Shown: positions 1-8,754, numbered from the stretch's first letter. The stretch: 35,968 nt of DNA from Paracoccaceae bacterium (GCA_030066175.1 JASJCC010000021.1:1-35968), one strand, 5' to 3'. Program-made: numbers and translations. Notes: a model not told the origin generated them from the sequence alone.

Positions 1-1
1 C

Positions 2-439
2 CAGAACGGCGGCAAGGTGTGCAACCTGCGCATCGCCACGTCCGAGAATTGGAAAGACCGAAATACCGGGGAACGGCGGGAAAAGACCGAATGGCATTCG
101 GTTGCGATCTTTTCCGAGCCGCTGGCCCGCATAGCCGAGCAATACTTGCGCAAAGGGTCCAAGGTCTATCTCGAAGGCCAGCTTGAGACCCGCAAATGGC
201 AGGACCAATCCGGCCAGGACCGCTATTCGACCGAAGTGGTGCTGCGCCCCTACAAGGGTGAGCTGACCCTGCTCGACAGCCGCGACGGCGGCGGCGGTGG
301 TGGCGGCGGCTATGGTGGCGGCGGTCAGGACTATGGTGGTGGCCAGGATTACGGCGGCGACAGCTATGGCGGCGGTGGTTCTGGCTCGGGCCCGGCCCGG
401 GCACCCGCCCGCGATATCGACGACGAAATTCCGTTCTAA
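2..439 (+). CDS. ssb: Single-stranded DNA-binding protein, 5' end truncated by the window
   Basis: OB-fold core ([12 protein letters not shown]...[52 protein letters not shown]), Gly-rich linker and canonical acidic tip DDEIPF. The frame is open to the window start. Confidence 0.96.
   Translation, partial: QNGGKVCNLRIATSENWKDRNTGERREKTEWHSVAIFSEPLARIAEQYLRKGSKVYLEGQLETRKWQDQSGQDRYSTEVVLRPYKGELTLLDSRDGGGGGGGGYGGGGQDYGGGQDYGGDSYGGGGSGSGPARAPARDIDDEIPF
286..385 (+). repeat. Low-complexity GGC/GGT-rich tract encoding the Gly/Tyr/Gln/Asp linker of SSB ([23 protein letters not shown])
   Basis: Direct reading: ggcggcggcggtggtggcggcggctatggtggcggcggtcaggactatggtggtggccaggattacggcggc. Confidence 0.8.
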
Positions 440-536
440 TTCACGGTCTGAATTAGGTCTAACGCGCGCGGCGCTGGCGAAGCCGCCCGCCCGCGCTTAT
501 GTGTTGTGTGACTGACATCGACACGAAGGCCGCCAC

Positions 537-1598
537 ATGACTTGGTCTTTCCCGCTTGGACGCTTGCTTGGCTCTGAACTCAGGGTCCATGCGACGTTTT
601 TTCTGCTGCTCGCCTGGGTTGCCATCTCGGCCTATGGCACGGGTGGCGTGCAAGCGGCGCTGATCAACACGGTGTTTATCCTGTCGCTGTTTGCCTGTGT
701 GGTCGCCCATGAATACGGCCACGCGCTGATGGCCCGGCGGTTTGGCATCAAAACCCCCGACATCACGCTTTTGCCCATTGGCGGCATGGCGCGGATGGAA
801 AAGATGCCGGAAAAGCCCGCGCAAGAGATTGCCGTCGCCTTTGCCGGGCCTGCCGTCAACGTGGTGATCTGGGCGCTGCTGATCACCTTTGGCGCCTCAA
901 CCGAGTTTGACTTGCTGACCGATCCGACCAGCACCCGTGATTTCCTGGGGCGACTGGCGGCGGTGAACTTGTTTCTGGCGATTTTCAACCTGATCCCGGC
1001 CTTTCCGATGGATGGCGGGCGGGTGTTGCGGGCGCTGCTTGCGACCCGGTTTGACCGGGTACGCGCCACTCAGATTGCCGCAACGGCGGGGCAGCTCTTT
1101 GCCTTTCTCTTGGGGTTTCTTGGGCTTAGCTCGGGCAACCTGATCCTGATGCTGATCGCGGTCTTCGTGTTTCTGGCGGCCCAAGCAGAATCAAACGACG
1201 TGGCGAACCGCGCCGGTGCCCAGGGGCTGGCGGTGCGCGACGCGATGATCACCAGCTTTGAGGCGCTCTCCCCCTCGGACACGCTCAATACCGCGGCGCA
1301 GTCGCTGATCCGCACCACCCAGCACGAGTTTCCAGTACTGGACTCAGAGGGTCGGCTGGCGGGCTTTCTGACCCGCACCGCGCTGTTCCACGCCATGGCC
1401 GAAAACGCCGGCCACCGACCCGTGGTGGACGCGATGGACCCAGAGATCCCGCAGCGCCATTTGCTGGCCCCGCTGGAAGAGGCGCTCGACGCGCTGATGC
1501 AAGCGCCCGCGGTGGCGGTGACCGACAAGGACGGGGTCGTCTTGGGCTATGTCACCCGCGAAAACCTCGGCGAGCTGATGGTGCTGCGCCGGCACTGA
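537..1598 (+). CDS. Site-2 protease family (M50) zinc metalloprotease with C-terminal CBS domains
   Basis: HEYGH zinc motif (VVAHEYGHALMARRFGI), NLIPAFPMDGGRVLRALLA motif, multiple TM segments, CBS-like C-terminus. Confidence 0.92.
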   Translation: MTWSFPLGRLLGSELRVHATFFLLLAWVAISAYGTGGVQAALINTVFILSLFACVVAHEYGHALMARRFGIKTPDITLLPIGGMARMEKMPEKPAQEIAVAFAGPAVNVVIWALLITFGASTEFDLLTDPTSTRDFLGRLAAVNLFLAIFNLIPAFPMDGGRVLRALLATRFDRVRATQIAATAGQLFAFLLGFLGLSSGNLILMLIAVFVFLAAQAESNDVANRAGAQGLAVRDAMITSFEALSPSDTLNTAAQSLIRTTQHEFPVLDSEGRLAGFLTRTALFHAMAENAGHRPVVDAMDPEIPQRHLLAPLEEALDALMQAPAVAVTDKDGVVLGYVTRENLGELMVLRRH

Positions 1599-1601
1599 GG
1601 T

Positions 1602-2477
1602 CTAAATCACGCCAACAAACCGCTCGGGCAACTGGAATTGCGCCCGGTATTCCGGCCGCTCGAACTGCCAGAACGGGCCATCGCCGCGCTGCTGCCAGCT
1701 TTGATGCATGCGTTTGCGCAGCCAGGTCATGTCAAAGCCGTTTTGCAGCGGCAGCTCGGCAAAGGCCTCAAACACCGCGCGGTCCTCGCCCCGCGCCTCG
1801 GCAAACCAGTGCCGGCCGATGGCCGCTTTTTCCACCGGCACACCAACGTCTTCGGTGACCTGGTTGCGGCGGTTCATGACATCCACATAGGTGTCGAAAT
1901 CGCAGTATTTCAGATGCATCAGGTAGAGCGCATCCGACGTCATCAGCTTGTCGAACTCGGAAAAATGCCCGCCTCGCGCCAGCTTGGCGCCGTGGCTGAC
2001 GATGCAGGGTTTCGAATAATGCGGGGCCGCGCGCACATAGCGCCGCGGGCCGATGATGTGGTCGGTGATTGGCTCGTGCTCAATATCGATCCGATGCACA
2101 ATCTCCAAGCCCACGGGTGTCATCACCTGGCGTTTGGGCGCGCCCTTCAGGAACTCCAGCAAAGTTTTGCCCGCAGCCGGATCGATGACCACCAGTTCAT
2201 CCACATCGCCGACGATCACGTGGTCATAGTAAGCCCGCAGCCCCTGCACCCAGTTGTTGAGCAAGCGCCAGCGCTTCATATCGAAATTCGGATGCGGATC
2301 GCCGGGAATGCCGATCACGCTGCAGCCTTCGGCAAGGTCGTGCACCATCTGACCGCGCCCGTGGTTCACCACATAGCAGTTTTCGCGCCCCAGAATGTCG
2401 CCATAGTACCGGACCCAGGCTTTGAGGAAAAACGCATCGTCGCGCACCATGGTCAGGGCCGCTGCGGTGGTCTGCAT
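1602..2477 (-). CDS. Glycosyltransferase family 2-like protein
   Basis: MVRDDAFFLKAWVRYYGDILG...VIVGDVDELVVIDP; DVDE-type metal motif typical of the GT2-like 'VRDE' families. Confidence 0.75.
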   Translation of the reverse strand: MQTTAAALTMVRDDAFFLKAWVRYYGDILGRENCYVVNHGRGQMVHDLAEGCSVIGIPGDPHPNFDMKRWRLLNNWVQGLRAYYDHVIVGDVDELVVIDPAAGKTLLEFLKGAPKRQVMTPVGLEIVHRIDIEHEPITDHIIGPRRYVRAAPHYSKPCIVSHGAKLARGGHFSEFDKLMTSDALYLMHLKYCDFDTYVDVMNRRNQVTEDVGVPVEKAAIGRHWFAEARGEDRAVFEAFAELPLQNGFDMTWLRKRMHQSWQQRGDGPFWQFERPEYRAQFQLPERFVGVI

Positions 2478-2597
2478 CTGCTGTCGCGCCTCGTTTGTTT
2501 TTCGGAACCGTAACGCAGCGCAGTGCAGTTGAGAATCGCCTTTTTTGCGTCACGCCTCTATCGTGGCGCGCAAAGCATAACGAAACGGGCAGAGCGC

Positions 2598-3344
2598 ATG
2601 CTGGGGCAGGACTTCGCCGACACAGGCTGGCAGATCAACGCTGTTACCGGACAGCCGAAACGTTATCAGGTGTTTGGCGAACGCTCGTCCGGGACGAACT
2701 TTGTCAAGCGGCTGATCGGGCGGAACAGCGATCTAAAGCCGATCGAAGAGTTGGGCTGGAAACACGGCTTTGCCCATATGACGGCGGTGCCCGAGGATGT
2801 GGCGATCGTCTGTGTGGTGCGGGATGCGCGGGCCTGGGCGCTGTCGATGCACGCCAAACCCTGGCATTGCCCACCCGACATGCAGGTTCTGCCGTTTTCC
2901 GACTTCATCCGCGCCGAATGGGCGACTGTGGCCGACCGCAAACGCTATTTCCCGCAGGTTGAGGCGTTGGGCGGCGTGGGCCAGCCTCTGCAGCTGGATC
3001 GTGATCCTTTGACCGGGCGCCCCTACCCCAACCTCTTTGCCCTGCGCCGGGCCAAGCTGGCCGGTCTGATGTCTTTTGCCGAACGTGGCTGCACGCTGGC
3101 CTTTACGCGGCTGGAGGCGGTACAGGCCGCACCTGAGGAGTTTCTCGGGGCACTTTGGAAGGGGTTTTCTTTGCCCGGATCGCGGCCCGAGTATCGCCCT
3201 GTGATGAAAAGGCTGGGGTCACGGTTTTTACCGTCGGTCGATGCGCGGCCTGAGACGCCGTTAGAGATTTGCGCAAAGGACCTGGAATTCCTCCGCGCGC
3301 ATGTGGATATGGCACAGGAACGGGCGCTTGGCTACAGCTACTAA
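2598..3344 (+). CDS. Sulfotransferase-like P-loop protein (start uncertain; GTG at 2523 is an alternative)
   Basis: YQVFGERSSGTNFVKRLI resembles the 5'-phosphosulfate-binding loop; VCVVRDARAWALSMH resembles the 3'-PB motif. ORF open from 2523. Confidence 0.6.
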   Translation: MLGQDFADTGWQINAVTGQPKRYQVFGERSSGTNFVKRLIGRNSDLKPIEELGWKHGFAHMTAVPEDVAIVCVVRDARAWALSMHAKPWHCPPDMQVLPFSDFIRAEWATVADRKRYFPQVEALGGVGQPLQLDRDPLTGRPYPNLFALRRAKLAGLMSFAERGCTLAFTRLEAVQAAPEEFLGALWKGFSLPGSRPEYRPVMKRLGSRFLPSVDARPETPLEICAKDLEFLRAHVDMAQERALGYSY

Positions 3345-4603
3345 TTGATCAGGATCACCCTGAAATCATTGACATTTGTCCCGGTTGGGCCCGGCACGTA
3401 GAGGTCCCCCAAGCGCTCAAACGCGGCCCAGGGATCTTGCGCGCGCTGGATGTCTTGCGGATCGACGCCAAGGGCGCGCAGCCGCGCCATGCTGGTGCCG
3501 TCGGCGAAGGCACCGGCATTGTCTTCGGACCCATCGATGCCATCGGTATCGGCAGCCAGCGCGTACACGTTCTCCAGCCCCTCGATGCCTAAGGCAAGGC
3601 TGAGCAGAAAGGCGGTATTGCGCCCGCCGCGCCCGGGGTTTTCACCCAGTGTCACGGTGGTTTCGCCACCAGACAGGATCACCACCGGGCGTTGGAACGG
3701 CCGGTCGCGCTCCGCCACCTCGCGGGCAATGGCAGCATGCACCAGCCCGACATCACGCGCCTCCCCCTCGATCCGGTCCGACAGGATCACGGCCGGTACA
3801 CCGGCGCGCTCAGCCTGCGCCGCTGCGGCCTCGAGCGACTTGCCGGCGGACGCGATAAGCTGCACGTGGTTGCAGGCAAAGCGCGGGTCATCGGGTGTGG
3901 GAGCAGCCGCGTTTCCACTTGAAAGATGCGCCGTAACCCGTTCCGGCAGAATGATATTACGCGCCTTGATCATCGACAAGGTGTCTTCCACGGAAACATC
4001 ATCTGGCACGGTCGGGCCCGAGGCCACCTGCGCCGGATCGTCCCCCGGCACGTCCGACACGATCAGGCTGACCACCCGCGCGGGATAGGCCGCCGCCGCC
4101 AAACGCCCGCCTTTGATCCGGCTGACATGTTTGCGGATCGCGTTCATCACGCCGATCGGTGCGCCTGAGGCCAGCAACGCCGCGTTCAACGCCTGTTCAT
4201 CGGCAAGGTTCAAACCCTGGGGTGGCGCCGGCAACAGCGCCGAGCCACCACCGCAGACCAAGGCGACCACCAGATCGTTCTCGCTGAGGCCTTTGACCGC
4301 GTCAAACACCGTCTCCGTCGCCGCCAAACCAGCAGCGTCAGGCACCGGATGTGCCGCCTCCAGCACCCTTAAATGCCGACACGGCGCGACATAGCCGTAG
4401 CGGGTGACAACCAAACCCTCGACCGGCGCGTCCCAAAGCACCTCAAACGCCGCCCCCAGCTGCGCGGCCCCTTTGCCCAAGGCCACCACCACCGTCCGCC
4501 CCTTGGGCCGGTCCGGCAAATGTCCCTGCAAGGCGCGCATCGGGTCGGCCGCGGCGACCGCGGTTTCAAAAAGCCCGGTCAGGAAGGCCCGCGGGTCGGT
4601 CAT
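3341..4603 (-). CDS. Glycerate kinase type-2 (MOFRL/DUF4147 family; historically called hydroxypyruvate reductase TtuD)
   Basis: VVALGKGAAQLGAAFE, VCGGGSALLPAPP, ISDVPGDDPAQVASGPTVPD, ILSGGETTVTLGENPGRGGRNTAFLLSLAL, AADTDGIDGSEDNAGAF. Confidence 0.93.
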   Translation of the reverse strand: MTDPRAFLTGLFETAVAAADPMRALQGHLPDRPKGRTVVVALGKGAAQLGAAFEVLWDAPVEGLVVTRYGYVAPCRHLRVLEAAHPVPDAAGLAATETVFDAVKGLSENDLVVALVCGGGSALLPAPPQGLNLADEQALNAALLASGAPIGVMNAIRKHVSRIKGGRLAAAAYPARVVSLIVSDVPGDDPAQVASGPTVPDDVSVEDTLSMIKARNIILPERVTAHLSSGNAAAPTPDDPRFACNHVQLIASAGKSLEAAAAQAERAGVPAVILSDRIEGEARDVGLVHAAIAREVAERDRPFQRPVVILSGGETTVTLGENPGRGGRNTAFLLSLALGIEGLENVYALAADTDGIDGSEDNAGAFADGTSMARLRALGVDPQDIQRAQDPWAAFERLGDLYVPGPTGTNVNDFRVILIN

Positions 4604-6006
4604 GTCTCGGTATGCGCCTTGGCCAGAGCCTCGACCTTGGCCTCAACCTCCGGTAGTGGCGGGCAAGAGCGGCGGGTCTCAAGGGACACGTGCAGCAGGA
4701 ATTGATCACAGGTCGCCAAAACCTCACCATCCGGGCGGCGCATCTCGTGCCAGAGGCGCAGTTTCCGGCCCTCGCCGAGCGTCACACGCGTGGCCACCTC
4801 GACACGCTCCCCCGCATGGGTTTCGGCCAGATACTTGATCGTCGTCTGGGCAGTGAAATAGCTGTTGCCCGCCGCGACATAGTCTTCATCCGCGCCCACA
4901 TGCGCCATCAGCACTTCGGAGGCATCGCTGAAGATCTGGCCATAGCGGCCTTCGTTCATGTGGCCGTTCATATCCGTCCAATCGACCGGGATCACCCGGC
5001 GCACGGTGATCAGCGGGGCGGCCTCGTCCAGCGCCGGCCAGAGCCCGCGCTCATGATCCCGGATCAGCGCACCAGCCGCCGCGCCCTGCTGTTTCAACGC
5101 CCGCAGGATCGCCACTAGGTTATCGTCGCGCAGGCGTTCCAACTCGCGGATACTGAGCGCGCCGGACTGATCGTCAGACTGGCTGGCGATCAGGTCGACC
5201 AGCTCATCGGTGAATTCGGGCACATCCATCAGCTTGGTCCAGGGCCACTCCAGCGCCGGGCCGAACTGCGCCATGAAGTGCTTCATGCCGGCCTCGCCAC
5301 CCGCCACGCGGTAAGTTTCAAACAGCCCCATCTGTGCCCACCGCAAACCAAAGCCATAGCGGATTGCGTTGTCGATCTCTTCGGTTGTGGCGATGCCGTC
5401 TTTGACCAGCCACAGCGCCTCGCGCCAGACGGCCTCGAGGAAGCGGTCGGCGATATGCGCATCGATCTCGGCCCGGACATGCAGCGGGTACATGCCGACC
5501 GCGGTCAGGATGTCTTTGGCCCGCGCCATGGTCTGATCCGAGGTCGAAGCACTGGGCACCAGCTCGACGAGCGGCAGCAGGTAGACCGGGTTGAACGGAT
5601 GCGCGACGACCAACCGATCGAGCAGCCCGCCGCCCGTTTGCAATTGCGTTGGCGTGAAGCCAGACGTGGACGAGCCGACCACGGCATCCATCGACAGGCT
5701 GCCGGCGATTTCATGGTACAACGCGTGTTTCAGCTCGAGCCGTTCCGGCACGCTTTCCTGCACCCAGGCGGCGCCGGTGACTGCCTCGGCGGGTGAGGCG
5801 TGAAAGCTGATCTCACCCCGCTTTGGCATCGGCGCCTCGTAGAGCATCGGCAACGCGCGTTCGGCGCCCGCCATCACCTCGGCGATCTTGCGTTTGGCCT
5901 CGGGGTCGGGGTCAAACACCCGCACGTCCCATCCCATCAGGGCAAAGCGCGCGGCCCAGCCGCCGCCGATCACCCCACCGCCCAGAATTGCTGCTGTCCC
6001 GGTCAT
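4600..6006 (-). CDS. lcdH: L-carnitine 3-dehydrogenase fused to a hotdog-fold (betainyl-CoA-type) thioesterase
   Basis: Starts MTGTAAILGGGVIGGGWAARFALMGWDV (Rossmann motif); 3-hydroxyacyl-CoA-DH-like core; C-terminal hotdog domain (IPVDWTDMNGHMNEGRYGQIFSDASEVLM). The start shares ATGA with the SDR stop at 6003. The 6552 ORF start is an artefact. Confidence 0.88.
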   Translation of the reverse strand: MTGTAAILGGGVIGGGWAARFALMGWDVRVFDPDPEAKRKIAEVMAGAERALPMLYEAPMPKRGEISFHASPAEAVTGAAWVQESVPERLELKHALYHEIAGSLSMDAVVGSSTSGFTPTQLQTGGGLLDRLVVAHPFNPVYLLPLVELVPSASTSDQTMARAKDILTAVGMYPLHVRAEIDAHIADRFLEAVWREALWLVKDGIATTEEIDNAIRYGFGLRWAQMGLFETYRVAGGEAGMKHFMAQFGPALEWPWTKLMDVPEFTDELVDLIASQSDDQSGALSIRELERLRDDNLVAILRALKQQGAAAGALIRDHERGLWPALDEAAPLITVRRVIPVDWTDMNGHMNEGRYGQIFSDASEVLMAHVGADEDYVAAGNSYFTAQTTIKYLAETHAGERVEVATRVTLGEGRKLRLWHEMRRPDGEVLATCDQFLLHVSLETRRSCPPLPEVEAKVEALAKAHTET

Positions 6007-6764
6007 GGCGCCAAAGTCTCCGTATGTCCGTCGATTGCGATGATCTGCCCCGATATTTTGCGCGCCTGATCCGAGGAAAGCCAGAGCACGGTGTCGGCGA
6101 CCTCGTCGCCATTGACCCAGGCGCGCAGCGACACGCCGCGCACGTATTGCGCGCGCACGGTGTCTTCGCTCTGGCCCGAGGCGGCGGCCTCCATGGCGAC
6201 CACCCGGTCCATCCGGTCCCCTTCGACCGCGCCGGGGCAGATGGCGTTGACGCGGACGCCGGCGGGGCCAAGCTCCATCGCCAGCGTTTTGGTGAGGCCG
6301 ACGATCTCCCATTTTGCCGAGGCATAAGGGCTGCGGAGCGGGTAGCCGAACTGTCCGGCGGTGGAAGAGGTCAAGATGATCGCGCCGCTGCCCTGTTTGC
6401 GCATCAGCCGGGCGGCCCAACGGCAGGTGAGGAAGGCGCCGGTGAGGTTCACGTCGAGGCAGGCTTGCCAGTCTTTGAGGGTCAGCTCTTCGATCCGACC
6501 GGCCGGGCCGCCGATGCCGGCATTGGCGCAGACCACGTCGATTCCCCACCATTTGGATTCGATGTCACCCAGGAACCGGGTCATCGCGGTCTCGTCAGTG
6601 ACGTCGCAAAGGGCGGCGATGTGATCGGGGTGTTGGTTCGAAAACGCCTCGATGGCGGCGGGATCGACGTCGCAGACGGCCACTCGGTCGCCTTCGGCGA
6701 TAAAGCGGCGGGCCATGACCTGGCCCAGCCCGCTGGCGCCGCCGGTGATCAGGACCCGTCTCAT
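6003..6764 (-). CDS. Short-chain dehydrogenase/reductase (SDR)
   Basis: TGGASGLG cofactor motif, NAGIGG, catalytic S...YASAK, C-terminal SGQIIAIDGH. Confidence 0.93.
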   Translation of the reverse strand: MRRVLITGGASGLGQVMARRFIAEGDRVAVCDVDPAAIEAFSNQHPDHIAALCDVTDETAMTRFLGDIESKWWGIDVVCANAGIGGPAGRIEELTLKDWQACLDVNLTGAFLTCRWAARLMRKQGSGAIILTSSTAGQFGYPLRSPYASAKWEIVGLTKTLAMELGPAGVRVNAICPGAVEGDRMDRVVAMEAAASGQSEDTVRAQYVRGVSLRAWVNGDEVADTVLWLSSDQARKISGQIIAIDGHTETLAP

Positions 6765-7210
6765 GCCGCCTCCATCCGCGACAGATCATAGCCGTACCAG
6801 TCCAGGATCTCGCGCGCTGCTTTCAGCCGTTCGCGCGGCGCTCCGGTGCGGTCCATAATCCAGACGCGGCTGCCGGCCGGGTCGCCCACAGCCGCGGTGC
6901 GGTTGCCGATGTCGAGCCAGTGGACCCAGAGGGTTTCGTCGCTGAGCTTCAACCGCCCTTCCCCATCGTCGGTTAAGGCCAGGACGACCCCATCGATCAC
7001 CATTTGCGCACCGCGGATCTGCAGCCGCGCCCCGGGGGTGATTCCCGACCCACTGACAACCCGCCAGTCGCCCTGCAACCGGTCAAGCGTCACGTCCGCT
7101 TGTGACGCCACGGGTGCAGTCGGGTTGCGCAAGGGGATCGTCACATCGGTCAGCGGATCGGGCGTGGCTGCGCAGCCCGCCAGGAACAGCGCTGCGACAA
7201 GCGCCCTCAC
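6761..7210 (-). CDS. Lipocalin-like (Blc-type) lipoprotein, GTG start
   Basis: Lipobox LFLAGC after a short hydrophobic stretch; LQGDWRVVSG (GxW-like motif); WVHWLDIGNRTAAVGDPAGSRVWIMDRTGAP resembles Blc strands. GTG at 7210 overlaps the upstream TGA. Confidence 0.7.
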   Translation of the reverse strand: MRALVAALFLAGCAATPDPLTDVTIPLRNPTAPVASQADVTLDRLQGDWRVVSGSGITPGARLQIRGAQMVIDGVVLALTDDGEGRLKLSDETLWVHWLDIGNRTAAVGDPAGSRVWIMDRTGAPRERLKAAREILDWYGYDLSRMEAA

Positions 7211-7830
7211 AACCGCGCCCGAACGATGTCGGCCATGACCTGGCCAAAAAGGCGGTGCTGATCGGCCTCCCAATGCACGCCATCCTGGTCGGAGACGTGG
7301 GCATGCGCGCCCGCAGCGACAAAACCGCAGCCTTGGCGTTCTGCCACCGCCTGCACGAACCCCGGCAGGCCGGTCTGCCGCGCTTCGGCGCCGGCAAAGA
7401 CATCGCTGAGACAGCCCAGTTCGCGCACCGGTGCGGGGCAGACGATCAGGATGTCGCTGACCACGTCCTCGGCCCGGGTGGCCAGAACCATCCGCTCTAA
7501 GGCACGACCAATCTCATAAGCGGTGACGGCAAAACGATTTTTCAGATCGTTGGTGCCCAGCATCAGGATCAGCAGATCGATCGGTTTGTGCGAATGAAGG
7601 ATCGCGGGCAGCACGGCGATGCCGTTGCGCGCGCCGCCTTCGACATGGTCGTCATGCACCGTTGTGCGCCCGGGCAATCCTTCGGAGATGACCTCATGCA
7701 TGTGGCCAAGCCCCGCCGCCATCACATCGGGCCAGCGGTCCCCTGGCGGAAGGCGGACCGACACCCCGGCCTCCGTCATCGGCATGGTGCCGTGGGTGTT
7801 GCTGTCGCCGTAACAGACGATCACGCTCAT
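7207..7830 (-). CDS. SGNH/GDSL-family hydrolase
   Basis: Block I CYGDSNTHG, block III LGTNDL, block V DGVHW; no signal peptide. Confidence 0.9.
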   Translation of the reverse strand: MSVIVCYGDSNTHGTMPMTEAGVSVRLPPGDRWPDVMAAGLGHMHEVISEGLPGRTTVHDDHVEGGARNGIAVLPAILHSHKPIDLLILMLGTNDLKNRFAVTAYEIGRALERMVLATRAEDVVSDILIVCPAPVRELGCLSDVFAGAEARQTGLPGFVQAVAERQGCGFVAAGAHAHVSDQDGVHWEADQHRLFGQVMADIVRARL

Positions 7831-8735
7831 CCCGGCGCCCGCTTGGTCAGCCCCAGCTTGTCGCGTACCTCTTGCGGCGTCATCAGACGCGCGCCGAGGT
7901 TCTGGATGATCAAAGCGGCGCGCTCGACCAGCTGCGCGTTGGTCGCCAGCACCCCCTTGTCGAGATAGAGGTTGTCCTCGAGCCCCACGCGCACATGGCC
8001 CCCGGCCAGCACCGCCGCGGCAACGTAAGCCATTTGATTGCGCCCCAGGCCAAAGGCGCTGAAGGTCCAGTCGCTGGGCACATTGTTGACCATTGCCATG
8101 AAGGTGTTGAGATCATCCGGCGCGCCCCAAGGCACGCCCATGCAAAGCTGCACCAAAGCGGGCGCGTCCAGCACGCCCTCGTCCACCAGCTGTTTGGCAA
8201 ACCAAAGATGACCGGTGTCAAAGGCCTCGATCTCGGGTTTGACCCCCAGCTCGGTCATCCGTGCGCCCATCGTGCGCAAGGTGCCGGGTGTGTTGGTCAT
8301 CACGTAATCGGCTTCGGCGAAGTTCATCGTGCCGCAGTCGAGCGTGCAGATCTCCGGGCGGCATTCTTCGATATGCACCAACCGTTCGCTGGCGCCGATC
8401 AGGTCGGTGCCCTCACCCAACGGCAAAGGCGCCTCGGGGCCGCCAAAGACGATGTCGCCGCCCATCCCGGCGGTGAGGTTCAGCACCACGTCCACATCGG
8501 CGGCGCGGATGCGGTCGGTCACCTCGCGGTAAAGCTCGGGCCGGCGCGAGGGCGCGCCTGTTTCGGGGTCGCGCACGTGGCAATGCACGATGGCGGCCCC
8601 AGCCTTGGCGGCGGCGATGGCGCTGTCGGCGATCTGTTCGGGGCTGCGCGGCACGTGCGGGCTGCGGTCTTGCGTGCCGCCCGATCCGGTCACGGCACAG
8701 GTGATGAAAACCTCGCGGTTCATGGTCAATGGCAT
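7827..8735 (-). CDS. 3-keto-acid cleavage enzyme, BKACE (DUF849) family; predicted dehydrocarnitine cleavage
   Basis: MPLTMNREVFITCAVTGSGGTQDRSPHVPRSPEQIADSAIAAAKAGAAIVHCHVRDPETG; HCHVRDP and VRVGLEDNLYL are hallmark BKACE motifs. GGGAGG lies upstream of the ATG at 8735. The longer ORF to 9074 is artefactual. Confidence 0.92.
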   Translation of the reverse strand: MPLTMNREVFITCAVTGSGGTQDRSPHVPRSPEQIADSAIAAAKAGAAIVHCHVRDPETGAPSRRPELYREVTDRIRAADVDVVLNLTAGMGGDIVFGGPEAPLPLGEGTDLIGASERLVHIEECRPEICTLDCGTMNFAEADYVMTNTPGTLRTMGARMTELGVKPEIEAFDTGHLWFAKQLVDEGVLDAPALVQLCMGVPWGAPDDLNTFMAMVNNVPSDWTFSAFGLGRNQMAYVAAAVLAGGHVRVGLEDNLYLDKGVLATNAQLVERAALIIQNLGARLMTPQEVRDKLGLTKRAPG

Positions 8736-8754
8736 GGTGTCCTCCCTCGCGGCC

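Noticed and set aside
1638-2513. 291-aa plus-strand ORF opposite the glycosyltransferase
   Set aside because: Full-length mirror of the minus-strand gene, low-complexity His/Ala/Arg composition
6007-6552. N-terminal extension of lcdH in the ORF track (MVGNRRGLRQ...)
   Set aside because: Arg-rich out-of-frame reading of the SDR gene; the true start MTGTAAILGGG is at 6006
5823-6791. 322-aa plus-strand ORF opposite lcdH/SDR
   Set aside because: Antisense shadow of well-supported genes; no motif recognised
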